The notes beneath the pieces were generated by a model that was not told the DNA's origin, searched no databases, and saw nothing but the letters and a program-made list of their open reading frames with translations. A program made the translations under genes and the position numbers. Source: Antitrichia curtipendula (Eukaryota; Streptophyta; Bryopsida; Hypnales; Leucodontaceae). Taken from it: a DNA stretch of 64,000 nt. How positions within the stretch are numbered: position 1 is the stretch's first letter; each line of letters begins with the position of its first letter. Of the stretch, positions 12,191 through 23,520 are shown in pieces. Location of the stretch: assembly GCA_951230915.1 (NCBI GenBank), contig OX579638.1, forward strand, positions 15,022,696 to 15,086,695. The letters are read 5' to 3'.

Positions 12191-12601
12191 TTATATTATC
12201 TTTGTCCAAAACAACAGAAAAAAACAACAGTTTTTAGTTATATTTTGTCCTAAACAACACCCCGTAAATGACTGAAAAAACAATAGTTTTTAGTTGAATT
12301 TTAATTCTTTCGGTCTCGATCTTTCTAGTAGTGAATGCAGGTGCAAGTAACTCAACAATGGATTGCCCAGCTTGAATAACAGGTGGAGAAGTTGATGGAC
12401 CAGATTCACCAACCACCTCCACCAACCTCTCCTTCCTCTGTTCTAATTTCTCAGCATCAAGTGCAACCCTAACTCCAAACTTTAACTCCTTAACCCCACA
12501 CCTTCTTCCCTTGATCTGACAAGACAATCAGATTGCGGTTAGCGCGTCCGTCCCAATAACAGGAATCCTAAATCCAACAATAACAATCCTAAATCTCGCT
12601 C

Positions 12602-13567
12602 ATGATGTCTGACGCACACCAGAAATTCCGGAAGGGCTGTTCAAATCTCTCCTCGACTCTATCCCTCTCTTTCCAATCCAGACCAGCAGAACACAAGCGT
12701 ATAAACTTCAAAACTCAAAAAAGCCACCGCTCAATCGATTTCGATTTTGTTTCCTCTTCGGATTGGAAAAACTGGCTTCTCCTCGGACGGGAATACGTAA
12801 AGGATATTATTCACGATAAAGCGCAAAAACTTTTCAACGTCATGTCACTCAGTCAAGAATCAAATTACTAACAGTTACCGCAAGTAGAATTAAAGATTTA
12901 TAAAATTTATTGATCTGCAAGTTCAATATAATACCATTTTTGCAGTTGATCTTCAACTCTGTAAGGAGAGTTGACTTTCGTACTACATTTCTATTGATTG
13001 GCGTGATGAAGAGAAAAAAGAGCTGCATTTGGTCAGATGTTGATCAAAAAATTGAGAGGGCCCACAACATTGTCCAATCATTGCAACATTACAAGATACC
13101 GCACATCAAGCTTCAATGCTCGGACAATGTTCATCAAGAAGATTGACGAGCATTATCTATTGCAGGCGGCTGTCAAAGCCTTACACAAAAGCTAGCCTAA
13201 TGAAAGAAAAACTAATCCCACGCAAGAACCTAGACTTTGTCTCGCTCTCAAATTTAGTTTGACACTTCTGAAAGAGAATGAGAAAAAACTCCCTGAAAAC
13301 ATCAATTCCTCATCTCCTGAAGTCTGCTTCAAAAATTGACTATGAGTGAGAAAAACTCCGACAAGAAAAAAATACATAAGCAACACACAACCTTTCTCTG
13401 AGACAGAAGCTAACGCATTACTTTCTGCAACAGAAGTGGACACACAAGAGCACTCCAATAATCGTCATACTCTACTTCCGAAGATTGTATCAAAACGAAG
13501 AAAAACGCACAAGGCGCTTGTACCTGCACATACACTAGAGCAAACGAACAACGTCGTGTCGCCATAA
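12602..13567 (+). pseudogene. Possible decayed plus-strand coding region, family unknown
   Basis: Three successive open frames have a protein-like composition. 12602-12871 starts ATGATG and contains DFVSSSDWKNWLLLGREYV. 12910-13146 follows a TTTTTGCAG that could be an acceptor and is Lys/His-rich. A frame from about 13240 to 13567, with two stops near 13335-13345, is Lys/Ser/Thr-rich. They are not joined by clear donor and acceptor pairs. I do not recognise a family. It may be an unrelated dead gene diverging from the ADP-ribosyltransferase-like gene, or chance in less AT-rich DNA. Confidence 0.25.
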
Positions 13568-13965
13568 CAGCAAATTCAAGTGCAAATAAAATTGCGGTTA
13601 TTCCCTTCCTGTTTCATTCAACTCTCTCCTACTCTTAAACACTCCACACAAACGTCAACTCCAAAGCCAAACACAGTCATCAACCAAAAAAAAAAGACAA
13701 ACCATGCCATCATCACAAGCAACCTAGACTCCACAAACCTTGCATATTACTCTACCTTTTTTTAAGTCCACATAATCCAATCACCTCCACTTCACAATCC
13801 TCCCTCCCGCTATTTCATACAAACAAACAACCACGTAAAAAGAAAGGGAATTCACACCTCAACTCTCTCAGAAAACAAAACTCTCATCTCTTCTCCTCTC
13901 CTCCTCCTCAACCAACGCCGCTCTCCTCCAAATTCTTACCAAATTACATGAAAAGAAAGGAAAAA

Positions 13966-14169
13966 AAAATGGAGAGTGGAAAGATTGGAGTACTGGAGGT
14001 GATGGCGAACCTGGTATCGGTGGCACACATTGTCACGATCGAGGTGCGCCATACCGATGTGTGTATGTGCGCGAGAAAAGGAAACAGAGTAATGTCTTTC
14101 AGAAAAGCAGATGCAGTCTTGTTTATGACGAGGGAAGAGTCGATGAGAATCGTCGTAAGGAGTGGATGA
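13966..14169 (+). CDS. Small hypothetical ORF (67 codons)
   Basis: The frame begins at an ATG in an A-rich context (AAAAAAATGGAG) after a long C/T-rich stretch (13850-13930) that resembles a plant 5' leader. It carries no recognisable domain, two cysteines (CMC) and no signal peptide. An upstream in-frame ATG at 13948 is also possible. The opposite strand has a 137-codon frame over the same bases, so the openness may be compositional. No splice partner was seen. Confidence 0.2.
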   Translation, partial: KMESGKIGVLEVMANLVSVAHIVTIEVRHTDVCMCARKGNRVMSFRKADAVLFMTREESMRIVVRSG

Positions 14170-15439
14170 ATGGGACTAATATTCATCGGATTTGGGCTAA
14201 TTGAAGGTGGTTTGATGTGATATGGATGTATGATTTTGGGTCTCGACTGATGTGTTGATGTATTCTTTATAAATAGTTTGAAGTAGTTTACTTTATCTGT
14301 TCTCTGGTGGTGAAGTTTTGTGTAGCTTGTCTTTTTCTTTCTATACTTCCATCTCAAGTTTCTTTTACTTTCTTTTTTCTAGTAGGATCTTCTTAATTTA
14401 GAATTTCCATTTTTATAAAATTTCAATAAACTAAACATCATAAATATATGGCATTTGGTAGATTTAAGCAAGCTAACTTATTTTTAATTTATAGCATATA
14501 AATATTTCAAATTCTAATAAATATATTCTATATATAAGGTAGAACGACTTTAAATTGACTGGTGCCATTAGAGCATCCCCACCAAGGGCCTTCTCTACAT
14601 CGGGAAAATGAAAACAATTGAAACAATATTAAAACAATGTGTTGGCATTTTCTTTTATCTGCAGTACTCAATCAGAACTATTTCAAACAAGTTGCAATAT
14701 TGAAACAATATCTTCTATTGCAGTATCGCTTTGTAAACTTATTGCAACAATATTGAATTTGAATAAAATGTAGCAATTTATGTTAGCAAGACTATTGCAA
14801 TATTAAAACCAGTCTTGACTAACTTTTTCAATATTGTTTGTTCTTTCATTTATTATTGTTTTTGATTTGTTTTTAGTTTTGAATTGCAATTGAAACAATC
14901 TACAAACATTATTGCTGCAATACTACAAAAAAATTTAGTATGATTCAAGTCAGTTACAATATTGTTGCTATTTTTGTTTTTACACATTGTTATTCTATAT
15001 ATTTATTCTATATTCTATATTTCAGAACTGATTTAGTATAAAAATTATATTGCAAGCAATGCATTTTCTTTATTAGTATTTAATTTAAATTTAATTAGAG
15101 ATAGTTAGTATTGAATGAATCTAAATTTCAAAATCATTATTGTATTGTTCTTGAATTATTTTAGGACTGCAATTATATTGCCACAAATCTAAATGCTTAA
15201 ATAGACTTAACTTTCAATTCTCTATGTATCTCATTTCTCTTTTTCACACTAATTTCAATTATGTAAGTACTTAACATCTTTTAATTTATTATGGTTGAAA
15301 AAGAAATTGATGTTTTTACATGGCTTCAGTTACCAAATTGTCATATAAGACACATACTCTATCAATGACATTCATGACTCATCTAATATGCTAAATAAAA
15401 ATTATAAAATTTTAGTATCTTTATTTAAATCTTCAAGAT
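14170..15439. repeat. AT-rich DNA with a GAGCATCCCCACCAAGG terminus
   Basis: At 14572-14600 the sequence TTAGAGCATCCCCACCAAGG, then CTACATCGGGAAAA, begins a stretch rich in AAACAATATT and TTGCAATA. The same blocks appear in reverse order at 20090-20745, ending in GGTGGGCATACTCTTA. These look like facing ends of one terminal-inverted-repeat element or of two related copies. No coding sequence is visible. Confidence 0.4.
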
Positions 15440-16041
15440 TTTTGATAATATTTTCACCAAAAATACTCTAACAATGCCATTTCCTATACAACTACCACAT
15501 TTTAGGAAAAAATTATATTTTTGGATACATGTAACCATATAGGAGCTTGTAGTACATTGGTTTGAGAAGATATGGAAAAAAATTTAGAAACTTCCACCGT
15601 GTAGATTGTAAATTACTTGCACTTAAGTTGTCAAAAATATTTATTTTTTGTCATTATAAAGACTCAGGGCAGCTGCGCTTCACTAGGTCACATTCAAATG
15701 AAAAAATGTCCACGTGGCTGGTGCTTCTTTTAATTCATTCTTGAAGGCAAGTTGATTACATGTTTGACAAATTTCAGATAATTTGGAATTGTTCAACATA
15801 GTAAACAAGAAGTATAGAATGATTCAAAATACTAATTTGTTGAAAATTTAGTTATGGAATTGAAAAATGCCAAATAATGTTGTAATAAACAATCTATACC
15901 CTATGATTTTAATTTTTTCAAAACATATTGGAAGTTGAGTTACACAAAGCGCTTCACAGTTTATTTTAGAGTAGAAGATCTATAATTGTGCATAAACTAA
16001 AATTGCTCATAACTTTATCTCATTGATCAAAAATGAAATTA
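15440..16041 (+). mobile_element. TTAA-element family C, truncated copy 1
   Basis: It matches the full family C element at 57790-58701: GGATACATGTAACCATAT, then AGAAACTTCCACCGTGTAGATTG, then CAGGGCAGCTGCGCTTCACTAGGTCAC, then CTAAAATTGCTCATAACTTTATCTCATTGATC. Homology stops at 16041, where a family B element begins at a TTAA. It encodes nothing. Confidence 0.65.
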
Positions 16042-16350
16042 TTAACCCCTAAATGGCAAAGGCATTTTTTGAGCCTCTTGGAATTTGCTCTAAATTGAAC
16101 AAAAAGCCAACATTTGATAAGTTGAATCAATTTTTTTTTACATACAAATTCAAACTAGATATATTAGAGATCACATACGTAAAAAAAACACAACAATATC
16201 ATTTAAGGATTGAAAGATTTTTATGTTTGATCAGTAGGGTGTTAAAACTATGAAAATCATTGAGCTCTCTTTTTGCATGTCAAAGTCTTAGGATTCCAAA
16301 GTTTTTGTGGCAATTAAAAAATAGGAAAATTTAAAAGAAAATAAAAAATA
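16042..16350 (+). mobile_element. TTAA-element family B, left part
   Basis: It starts TTAACCCCTAAATGGCAAAGGC and continues with TTTTTTGAGCCTCTTGGAATTTGCTCTAAATTGAACAAAAAG, matching the elements at 39021 and 60131. It breaks off near 16350, where a family C sequence takes over. The right terminus is missing. Confidence 0.65.
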
Positions 16351-16911
16351 ATCCCTACTGGTTCTTAACTATATTTTCACAAAAAAAAATAATACAAACC
16401 GACATTTCTAGTACAAATATTAAATTTCAATTTTTTTTTTACATATATAATCATAGGATCTTCTAGTACGCTAATTTGACATGATGAGGGAAAAAATTTC
16501 AAAAATTTCCACTGTGTAGATTGCAAAATATTAGCATTTGAATTGCAAACAAAAATTTGCAGTGCGGAAAACAAAAAGTTGCACTTCAAAAGTTCAAATT
16601 GTATGAAAAAATGTTCGAAATGGTGCCTTTTTCTTGGATTCATTTTGCAAGGACAATTGCCTACATGCTTGAAAATTTTCAAATCACTTGGAATTGTACA
16701 ACATACAGGTAAAATATAGTAGACAAAAGAAGTAGAGAATGATTCAAAACACTAAATTGGTAATAATGTAGTTTAAGAATTGAAAAATGTCAATCCCAAT
16801 GGTTGACTTTAAAGTTTATTTTAGAGTACAAATTCCATAACTACCCGCAAACTAAAATTCTTTATAACTTTCGCCTCATTATTAAAAAATGGTCAATTGA
16901 GCTCCTACATG
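16351..16911 (+). mobile_element. TTAA-element family C, truncated copy 2
   Basis: It begins at CTTAACTATATTTTCAC and then follows the family C order (GACATTTCTAGTACAAATATT, ATAATCATAGGATCTTCTAGTA, TTTCCACTGTGTAGATTGCAA, GTTGCACTTC, CTAAAATTCTTTATAACTTT). Like copy 1, it is interrupted near the same internal point, this time by the TTAA element at 16912. Confidence 0.6.
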
Positions 16912-17844
16912 TTAACCCCTAAAGGACCAAGGAGGCTACTTCGGACTTTTTGAGAACTTGGGCAGCCTCTATTGGCTATTGCCTTCATAATTTGGAATTT
17001 TTGTCTTAAGTTCTTAGGATGGATGGTACTCAACATCATTAACATATGAAGCTTTGTTTTATGTCATCCTGATAAGTATTGCAAAATTTAGAAGTTCTTT
17101 TATTATTTCAATGTCAAACTGGGCATCAAAAAAATTACTTTAAAAAAAAATTCATTATGTTTTTGAAATTTTATAAATTAATACCTACTTAAGAAAATTT
17201 AAACCATTCAATTCCAAATAATGAAGTAAAAGTTATGAGGAGTTTTATTTTGTGGGCAATGAAGGTAGAAAGAACATATAAAGTCATCTTTTGATTTCAA
17301 TTTCAAAAAAATTCAATTAAAAATAAAAGTAAATGATAGTAATTATTCACTAGAATATTTTTTTCATTGTAATTAATAATTTTCAATTTCTTTTGAAAGT
17401 CGTTAGCAAATAAAAAATATTTTTTTATTTTGAACTTCCTTCTTTTTTACAATTTTTAGAAATATGAATATGAAAGTATTTTTTATTTAAATTTTTGTCA
17501 TAAGTTTTCAACCCATTTTTTAACATGTGAACTAAAATGCCCAAGTTATAGGATATACGTGTTTTTTTCAAAAAATATTGAAAGACAAAACTTCACCTTT
17601 TAGAAGGGCTAAAAAAACATACATTTTGAAGTTCAAGCATAGTGAACTTGCAATTGATGGGATTATTTGTCCTAAAATTTTGGGACAATGTACTTGAACA
17701 ACTAAAGTTAATCAAAAGATTCTACAATTGGATTTGTTAAAATACAAATATTGATGAGATTTTGACCTTGTTTTGGGGATGAGTATTTTGGAGCCATTTT
17801 GAGCTTGTAAACATTTCAACCTATGTTGGTCTTTTAGGGGTTAA
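16912..17844 (+). mobile_element. TTAA-bounded element, about 930 bp, singleton
   Basis: The left end is TTAACCCCTAAAGGACCAAGG and the right end GGTCTTTTAGGGGTTAA, so both ends share the inverted terminus CCCCTAAAnGACCAA next to a TTAA. Its interior is AT-rich and non-coding, and differs from families A, B and C. Confidence 0.7.
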
Positions 17845-18013
17845 GGGCCAAAAGATTAATCTATGACACTTGTACCACATGCAAGGGCGACACATAAGTG
17901 GTCTTTTCTTCTTAGGTTTTATATCTCTTCAGTTAAGCTCACTTAAGGATTTTGAGACTGGCTGCTTACTTCACTTAGCACGCCGCGGGGAAGATTAGCT
18001 TGCTTGAGAGAAC

Positions 18014-18143
18014 ATGGCCAGCAAAGGAGATAGTTCAAGGCGTCCAGGGCATCCACCGCAACCTTATCGAGCGTCGCATCTTCTTCCAAGTCGAGGGCGA
18101 ACTCTATACCAGGCATCACTAATGCCGCAAGAGGCACGAAATG
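18014..18143 (+). CDS. Weak candidate first exon
   Basis: An ATG at 18014 opens a Ser/Arg/Pro-rich frame (MASKGDSSRRPGHPPQPYRA) that ends at a strong splice donor, ATG|GTGAGT at 18144. The local GC content is well above that of the flanks. No convincing second exon was found: a TTTTTTTTGGTAG acceptor ends at 18199, but the sequence after it is not clearly coding. The other two plus frames and the minus frame are also open here, so the true frame, or whether it is coding at all, is uncertain. Confidence 0.25.
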
Positions 18144-20050
18144 GTGAGTTCTGCTTTTTAATTCAATTGTGTAGTTGAATTTCCAATTTTTTTTGGTAGC
18201 ATTCCGCTTTAGGGCACTGAATCACAATTGAAGGCAAGGAGAAATCTTCGAACCGATCAACTTGTTCCATTTTCGCATTTTTGGAGCCGAGAGGACCCTT
18301 GTGGGGATTTTTACTGCAGGTTTTGTACTGTCTTCATTATGTAAGGTATATCTTCCTTCTTCAGTGGATAATGAGTCCACCTGAGCTAAGTTGAAGTCGA
18401 CTTTAGATTTTTGCGAAGGACGTAGATGCTCAAATTTTAGTCCCTCTTGTATTGTAACAGTTTAAGGAGGTCATATGTAGACTTAAATGTTAAGAATAGT
18501 CTTTCTCTAAAAAATGCTCCTGCTTTATTCCGAAGGTGTTTCCTTGTATTTTAGGGTTTTGTTTGATGCGACTAGAAAACAAAACATCACAATTTGATGC
18601 ACTCACTCATCATGCAAACCTGACTCAATTTTTAGGTTCTTTATAAGGTCTACCATGTTATATTGGAGTGACTGGCTCTACCATTATTAGAGCTACAAGG
18701 AGGGTTGATCATGTTCAAAAAGATGATGGTCACGAGTATCTGGCTGCCATTAGTTGTAAAGGATATTCAACTTTTTAAGATTGATGGTTCACACTTTTTG
18801 AAGTTATATGTGGGGCACTTTGCATGCTGCCCCTCTTTTCGAATGGAATTTTACAACCTCGAGCTCAGCAACACAAATATGAGCTTTCACAGACCTTATG
18901 TTTTCAATTTGTATACACTCAAATCCCTCTAAAGTGCACTTGATATATGAGTTTAAGCACTATCTGGTTAAACAAGTTGTCGATGAGCTGCAGCGAGCTT
19001 GCTTTCATCTCGTCGTGCTAGTCTAATTATCTCTTGTTCGCATGCTGTCTGATTATTGTAATTATCATTTTGTCAAAGGCGGAGGTGCAGCTGTCAAGAG
19101 CTATCCAAGCTTAGTCTTTGATAAGCTGATCTCGCAGATCTCAACTTGTCATGAGTCACATTGCTTAAGAATACGATTAACTCTAGTGTGGTGTCCTACT
19201 GAATTCTGGATTGATGGGAGCGTGAGCTGCATGTTGTTGGTTTGGTTTTGGTTTTGGACACTGTTGCTATGATTGACTTTTGGGATTTGTAGGTTTGCAT
19301 GGCAATAATTTGGATATATTGGAAGGGATTGACTGGGTGAGTTTCTAGCTTGGTTATCCTGTAGATTATCAAATTTGGCTTTCTGGAATTGACTATGTAT
19401 GTGATTGATTTTGAAAAAAAGTGGAGAAATGCATCTGCATTTAGTTACATTCTGACTCTACTGCAAGTTTGGTAATTCAATGTCTTTTTGTGTTGCATGA
19501 TAAGAGGAATATAACCCTACTAATATATAGTTAATGTACTTCTTGATTTAAACATTGATGCTAGCTATTTCATGTCCCATTTTGATATGGAAGAACGTTG
19601 AGGGTGTCTATGCTTTAGGGCACTGAATCACAATTGAAGGCAAGAAGAGATTAATATACTAAATTTAAGAGTATGGTAGGTTTCATTTTGAAAAAATATG
19701 AAAGTAGCTTTGCCACTTTGAAGTAGGAAGAGGAATACAGAGTTTTGATATCATTCTTTGGCGGTTTGTTTGCAGGAAATCGGTGTCTTCATGGGATTTG
19801 AAGCCAAAGAACTTTGGTTTCGTTGAACTCGAAATAGGTGCAGTGAGTATCTACGGCAGAGGTTGTTGAGGAAGTTAGGATTTAGAGTAGAAATATATGC
19901 CTCATGAACATTACATAGTGTTGTAGATTGTGCACATCTAGTAGTACTTCCTTGTACTATTGTGATACATTTTGAAATACTGAAATGTAGTCCATATGTA
20001 GATGTAGACCTATTCAAAATTTTCCAGCTTTAAATAAAGCAACATGTAAC
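18144..20050. other. Moderate-GC stretch with a 33-bp direct repeat, no supported gene
   Basis: The sequence looks transcript-like (less AT-rich, GT-rich plus strand) but has no conserved protein motif. A perfect 33-base direct repeat beginning GCTTTAGGGCACTGAATCAC lies at 18206-18238 and 19612-19644, 1406 bases apart. It could mark the edges of an insertion or a local duplication. Open frames at 18705-18932 and 19042-19272 have no recognisable content. Confidence 0.35.
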
Positions 20051-20745
20051 TCTTTTGTACATTTATGAGTACTTGCAATCCACTACTATTAGACATTTGA
20101 AAATGGACAAATCCAGCCATGTTGTACATATGAAACTACTTGATATCTTCAAGTGCAAGACATTTGGGACTGTCGATATGTAGACTTTTGGTACATTCTC
20201 AATTGAAACACTATTGTTGCAATACTGAAAAATATCAGTAGCAATAAGTACGCAATTTTGAAATTTGAATTGCAACAAATCAATGGATAACTTGAATAAA
20301 TTATAAAAGTTAATATTGAAACTATATTGTTTCAAACAAAATTGTTATACGTTTTCAAATTGCATCAATATGACAATTCTTGATTGTAAGCAGTGTTGTT
20401 GCAATTTGCAACAATACTAGACTGTTAAACGTTTGTTTCAATATTGCAATAGTATTACGACAGTATTGTTGCAATTGCCAATTTTTTCCCGATGTATCCC
20501 TATCTGGATGAAATTCATTGGGATAGGGAAGAAAACTCTCCACCAAGGTTCTCTATCCCTAAATATTTAGAGAACTCCATCCCCAATTCCCTAAACGGTG
20601 TGTGTTTTAGGGAACTCAAAGTTAACTTCCCTATAAGTTTAGGATAGAGCAATACTAGTGGGGAAGAGCATTCCCTATCCCTATACTTGGTCTTTCTTCA
20701 TCCATATAGAGATAGGGAAGAATTGGTGGGCATACTCTTAAGATG
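20051..20745. mobile_element. Repeat-derived stretch with inverted GGGATAGGGA blocks
   Basis: 20090-20490 is rich in TTGCAACAATA and GCAATATTG motifs and mirrors the block at 14590-15190. 20510-20745 contains several inverted copies of CCCTATCC/GGATAGGG and ends in GAATTGGTGGGCATACTCTTA, an inverted match to the GAGCATCCCCACCAAGG terminus at 14575. This looks like the terminal part of a MITE-like or hAT-like element, but the class cannot be fixed because no clear target duplication was seen. Confidence 0.4.
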
Positions 20746-22413
20746 CCATGTAGCCCAGCCTTGGAATCACCTAGTCTGGAACCTTTTGAGCTGAATTCAT
20801 GGGTGGATCATATCATTTCCATTTGTAGATGATTGATTTTAGGCTTCCTTGTGTGCAGTTTGTAATGCTACTCAAATATAGTAATTTTCAACTACAGTTA
20901 TGGAATCCAATTTTACCCCTTTTTAGTACAATAGGAGTTCCACTCAAACTTTGTTAGGTTAACGGTTTAAGGTCATTCTCTGAGCAAGTTTGTGATCTTC
21001 CCTGTTTGGAATTCAGAAAATCTAGTGAGCAAAGTGGGTCAAAATGAACTTTGGACTTTAATAATTTGTAACGAATTCAATAAAAATGCTTCCTTCATGC
21101 TGAAAATTGCGTTCTTTATGAAAACTAACTTCCCACATGATCATTTTTTTGCCTATTTTTAGTTGGCCCCAAAGTAGGCAATCAAGCTTAAGTTGGTGGT
21201 TTAAGGTTGTTCTACCTTATGAATATATTTATTTCATAAATTTTATACTAAAACTGTTGTATAGATTTTTATTAGAGGTAATAAATAATATTTTTGAAGT
21301 TCATATGATAAATATTGAATTTTACTTTCTTTTTTTAAATTTTAAAACTAATTGTATATTTTAGTTTTCTAAGTTGATTGTATCAAGTAATGTTTTTAAA
21401 ATTCGTGAAATTTTTATATTGGATATTAGTAAGAAAAGTATATTGAACATTACTATGTGGTTTAAATGTATTTAAAAAATCATCCATTAAGCCAAGTGTT
21501 AAAATGAGACATTTAAAACTATTATTATACAATGGTAGCCTTTATTTTAATATATTTTTGTATTATATAAATAAAATATATAATGTTCCCTATTATGAAA
21601 GTAATTTGTAAGTACACATGATATTTATTATTTTATATCTTAAATACATTCAAATTTCAAACTCTTATATATCTCGAAATACACATTTATTCAATTTAGT
21701 TATGTAATTTTATTATTGGATCATCACTTTATACAATAATAGAACCAGTATTCAAAACCATTTTTAATAATTAGGAAAGTCTATATGAACAAGATGAAGG
21801 AACTCTTACTTTCCATAAAAGATAATTGACATTTGTTTATGAAGTAGTTTAATTTGATCTCATGGATCATTGTTTTGTTGCCACCATTCATCTTTTTATA
21901 AGTTGGATAAGAATTTGGAGGAGAGTGTCTCCAACAATGACTCTCTTAATAATTTGCACATGGTGCACTTCCATCATGATATTAAACTTTTCTTTCTTAT
22001 CTTATCATGTGTTGTAGAAAGAAAATTTTTAAAAAATAAATGAATTTAGAGTATTTTAGCCTATTAGGGGCCCCTTAGTTAAAAAATTTAGAAATAAAGT
22101 AACTTTTAAAGTAAAAAATTGCCTATAAGTGTAAATAGGGTTATTTTATTAGGATGGATGAAAAAAATAAAAAAATAAAAAATAAAAAATAAAAACGAAA
22201 ATTAAAATGGATGAATGGGGTGCAACCCATTTGCACCCATTCAAATCTTTCAAAATTAAAAACTGTAAATAGAAACTCAAAAAACGAAAACATTGGCAAA
22301 GTATGTAAGACCCAACAATTGATTTTTTAATATGTTATATTGTATTGTAAGCCCGCCAGAGATAGATCTCTCTCTCCCGATGCAAAAATAAGACTTGTTT
22401 GTTCATTTGTGAC
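20746..22413. other. AT-rich intergenic DNA
   Basis: There is no gene-like sequence. A poly-(A4-6)T simple repeat lies at about 22163-22200. Short open frames are compositional. Confidence 0.4.
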
Positions 22414-23520
22414 TCAACATTGTTGATTGAAGAAGGTGACTTTGTGTCCTGAGTTGGCCACAGCCTTGACTAATATTAGATTCTTCTTTATACTAGGAAC
22501 ATGTTTACCTGGTTTCAAATTTATTGCTCTATTTTCTATATGTACAATGGTTGTACCCAAGCCTTTGACTAGATGAGTTTTTCCTCCTCTGGTTCTGACC
22601 TCACTTATTTCTATCCCAGAGGAAGTAGGTGGATGGTCTAGTTTTTGGCAGTTAGAGGCGATATGCCCTAACATTCCACTATCTAAGTACCACGGACCAT
22701 TTTTTCAATAGTAATACGAGTTATAAACACCCTGAGCTAAATGTGCATCAAAGAATTAAGCTAAGTTGGTGTGTTCTACCCCTTTTGGTGATTATCTATT
22801 TTGATAACAGTAGGGGTTGGGAAACATCCGACAATCTCTTACATAGTGCCTTGGTTTATGGCAATTGAAGCATACTAGTGGCATTCACAGCGAGTCGTAA
22901 GATCGTCTGCTTAAAAAAGCACGTCTTCAAACGTTCTGTAGCCAACACTCTCCTCTTTCATGGTTCAACTATAGTGCATGAATTGACATCTATCTATAGA
23001 AACTTGTTACCAAAGCCTCCTCATCTCCCAGTTGCTAATTACAATGTTAGCACTGATGAGATCCGAAGATGAGGCTCGTGCTAAGTTTTTCAAAACTCAT
23101 GTCTAGATTTAAGTGGGTGAAGGTTTGAATAGTACTCTCAAACGAATGCGGAAGCCCATTTATGACAAGCCAATTGATGTTGCGGTCGAAGAGTCTTTCT
23201 TCTATACTACTTAATCAGTTGTACAATTCTTGAGCTTTCTTGACGTACTCTTTGATTGATCCACCTTCGCTCATTTTAAGGTACTGTAGCTGTTTCATTA
23301 ATAACAAAACTTAGAACTAATTACCCGAATTGAATTGGTCTTTGAGAGTTTCCATGCCAGTGTTGGATCTATATATTCTGCAACAAGATTGACAAGGTCG
23401 TCAGAGATCAACAATAACAGTAATCGACATGTTAGTATCTTTTCTTTTTTAGGTGTGCCTCTGTCGTGGCTTCGCCATCTATAGTTGCCAAGAATATTGT
23501 GAGGCTCTACCAATAGATGT
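22414..23520 (-). mobile_element. Truncated Ty1/copia retrotransposon: gag and start of protease
   Basis: Minus-strand fragments follow the copia order. The gag fragments are ISDDLVNLVAEYIDPTLAWK near 23430-23350, MKQLQYLKMSEGGSIKEYVK near 23300-23240, and LPHSFESTIQTF with MSFEKLSTSL near 23150-23080. A CCHC zinc knuckle, CFNCHKPRHYVRDC, lies at 22872-22831. The protease begins WYLDSG, with the catalytic DSG codons at 22683-22675, and ends at VTFFNQQC near 22416. Frameshifts and stops separate these parts. The usual DSGAS box is DSGML here. Integrase, reverse transcriptase and RNase H are absent. The family call is firm and the element is dead. Confidence 0.85.

Larger units (their letters stand above)
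10816..12333. mobile_element. Non-autonomous CACTA (En/Spm-type) DNA transposon, 1518 bp
   Basis: The left end reads CACTACTAAAAAG and the right end CTTTCTAGTAGTG, a near-perfect terminal inverted repeat starting with the diagnostic CACTA. The element is flanked by the 3-bp duplication AAT (10813-10815 and 12334-12336), as expected for CACTA elements. It encodes no transposase. Inside are a GAATCTA-type short repeat (11014-11165), a foldback (about 11560-11890) and a tRNA-derived SINE (about 11972-12190). It sits inside the reading frame of the ADP-ribosyltransferase-like gene, so insertion alone would have disrupted that gene. Confidence 0.88.
9675..12515 (-). pseudogene. Decayed gene with ADP-ribosyltransferase-like C-terminus, split by a CACTA element
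   Basis: One minus-strand reading frame runs from 10815 to the TGA at 9675, broken by in-frame stops at 10425 (TAG), 10158 (TGA) and 9792 (TGA). Its upstream part lies at 12515-12334, behind a TTGTCTTGTCAG acceptor. The 10816-12333 element separates the two, and without it and one copy of its AAT target duplication the frame is continuous (...LLAPAF then LERFDDALLSW). The N-terminal half is helical (LDALEDLVLRVETIF) and is followed by a Gln/Arg/Gly-rich linker. The C-terminal part has YSLYHGT, then TPTFYLTND, then YNIVIGAM after the last stop. A YHGT box followed by FYLT is the layout of the ADP-ribosyltransferase-like (DUF3990-type) fold, but no catalytic glutamate can be assigned. Function is unknown, and the family call is motif-based. 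Confidence 0.6.

Noticed and set aside
13944..14357. 137-codon minus-strand open frame
   Set aside because: Composition is Ile/Ser/Thr/Pro-rich without any motif, it lies opposite another open frame, and no splice partner was found.
22140..22210. CRISPR-like short regular repeat of AAAAAATAAAA
   Set aside because: It is a simple A/T-rich microsatellite without unique spacers in a plant-type nuclear sequence.
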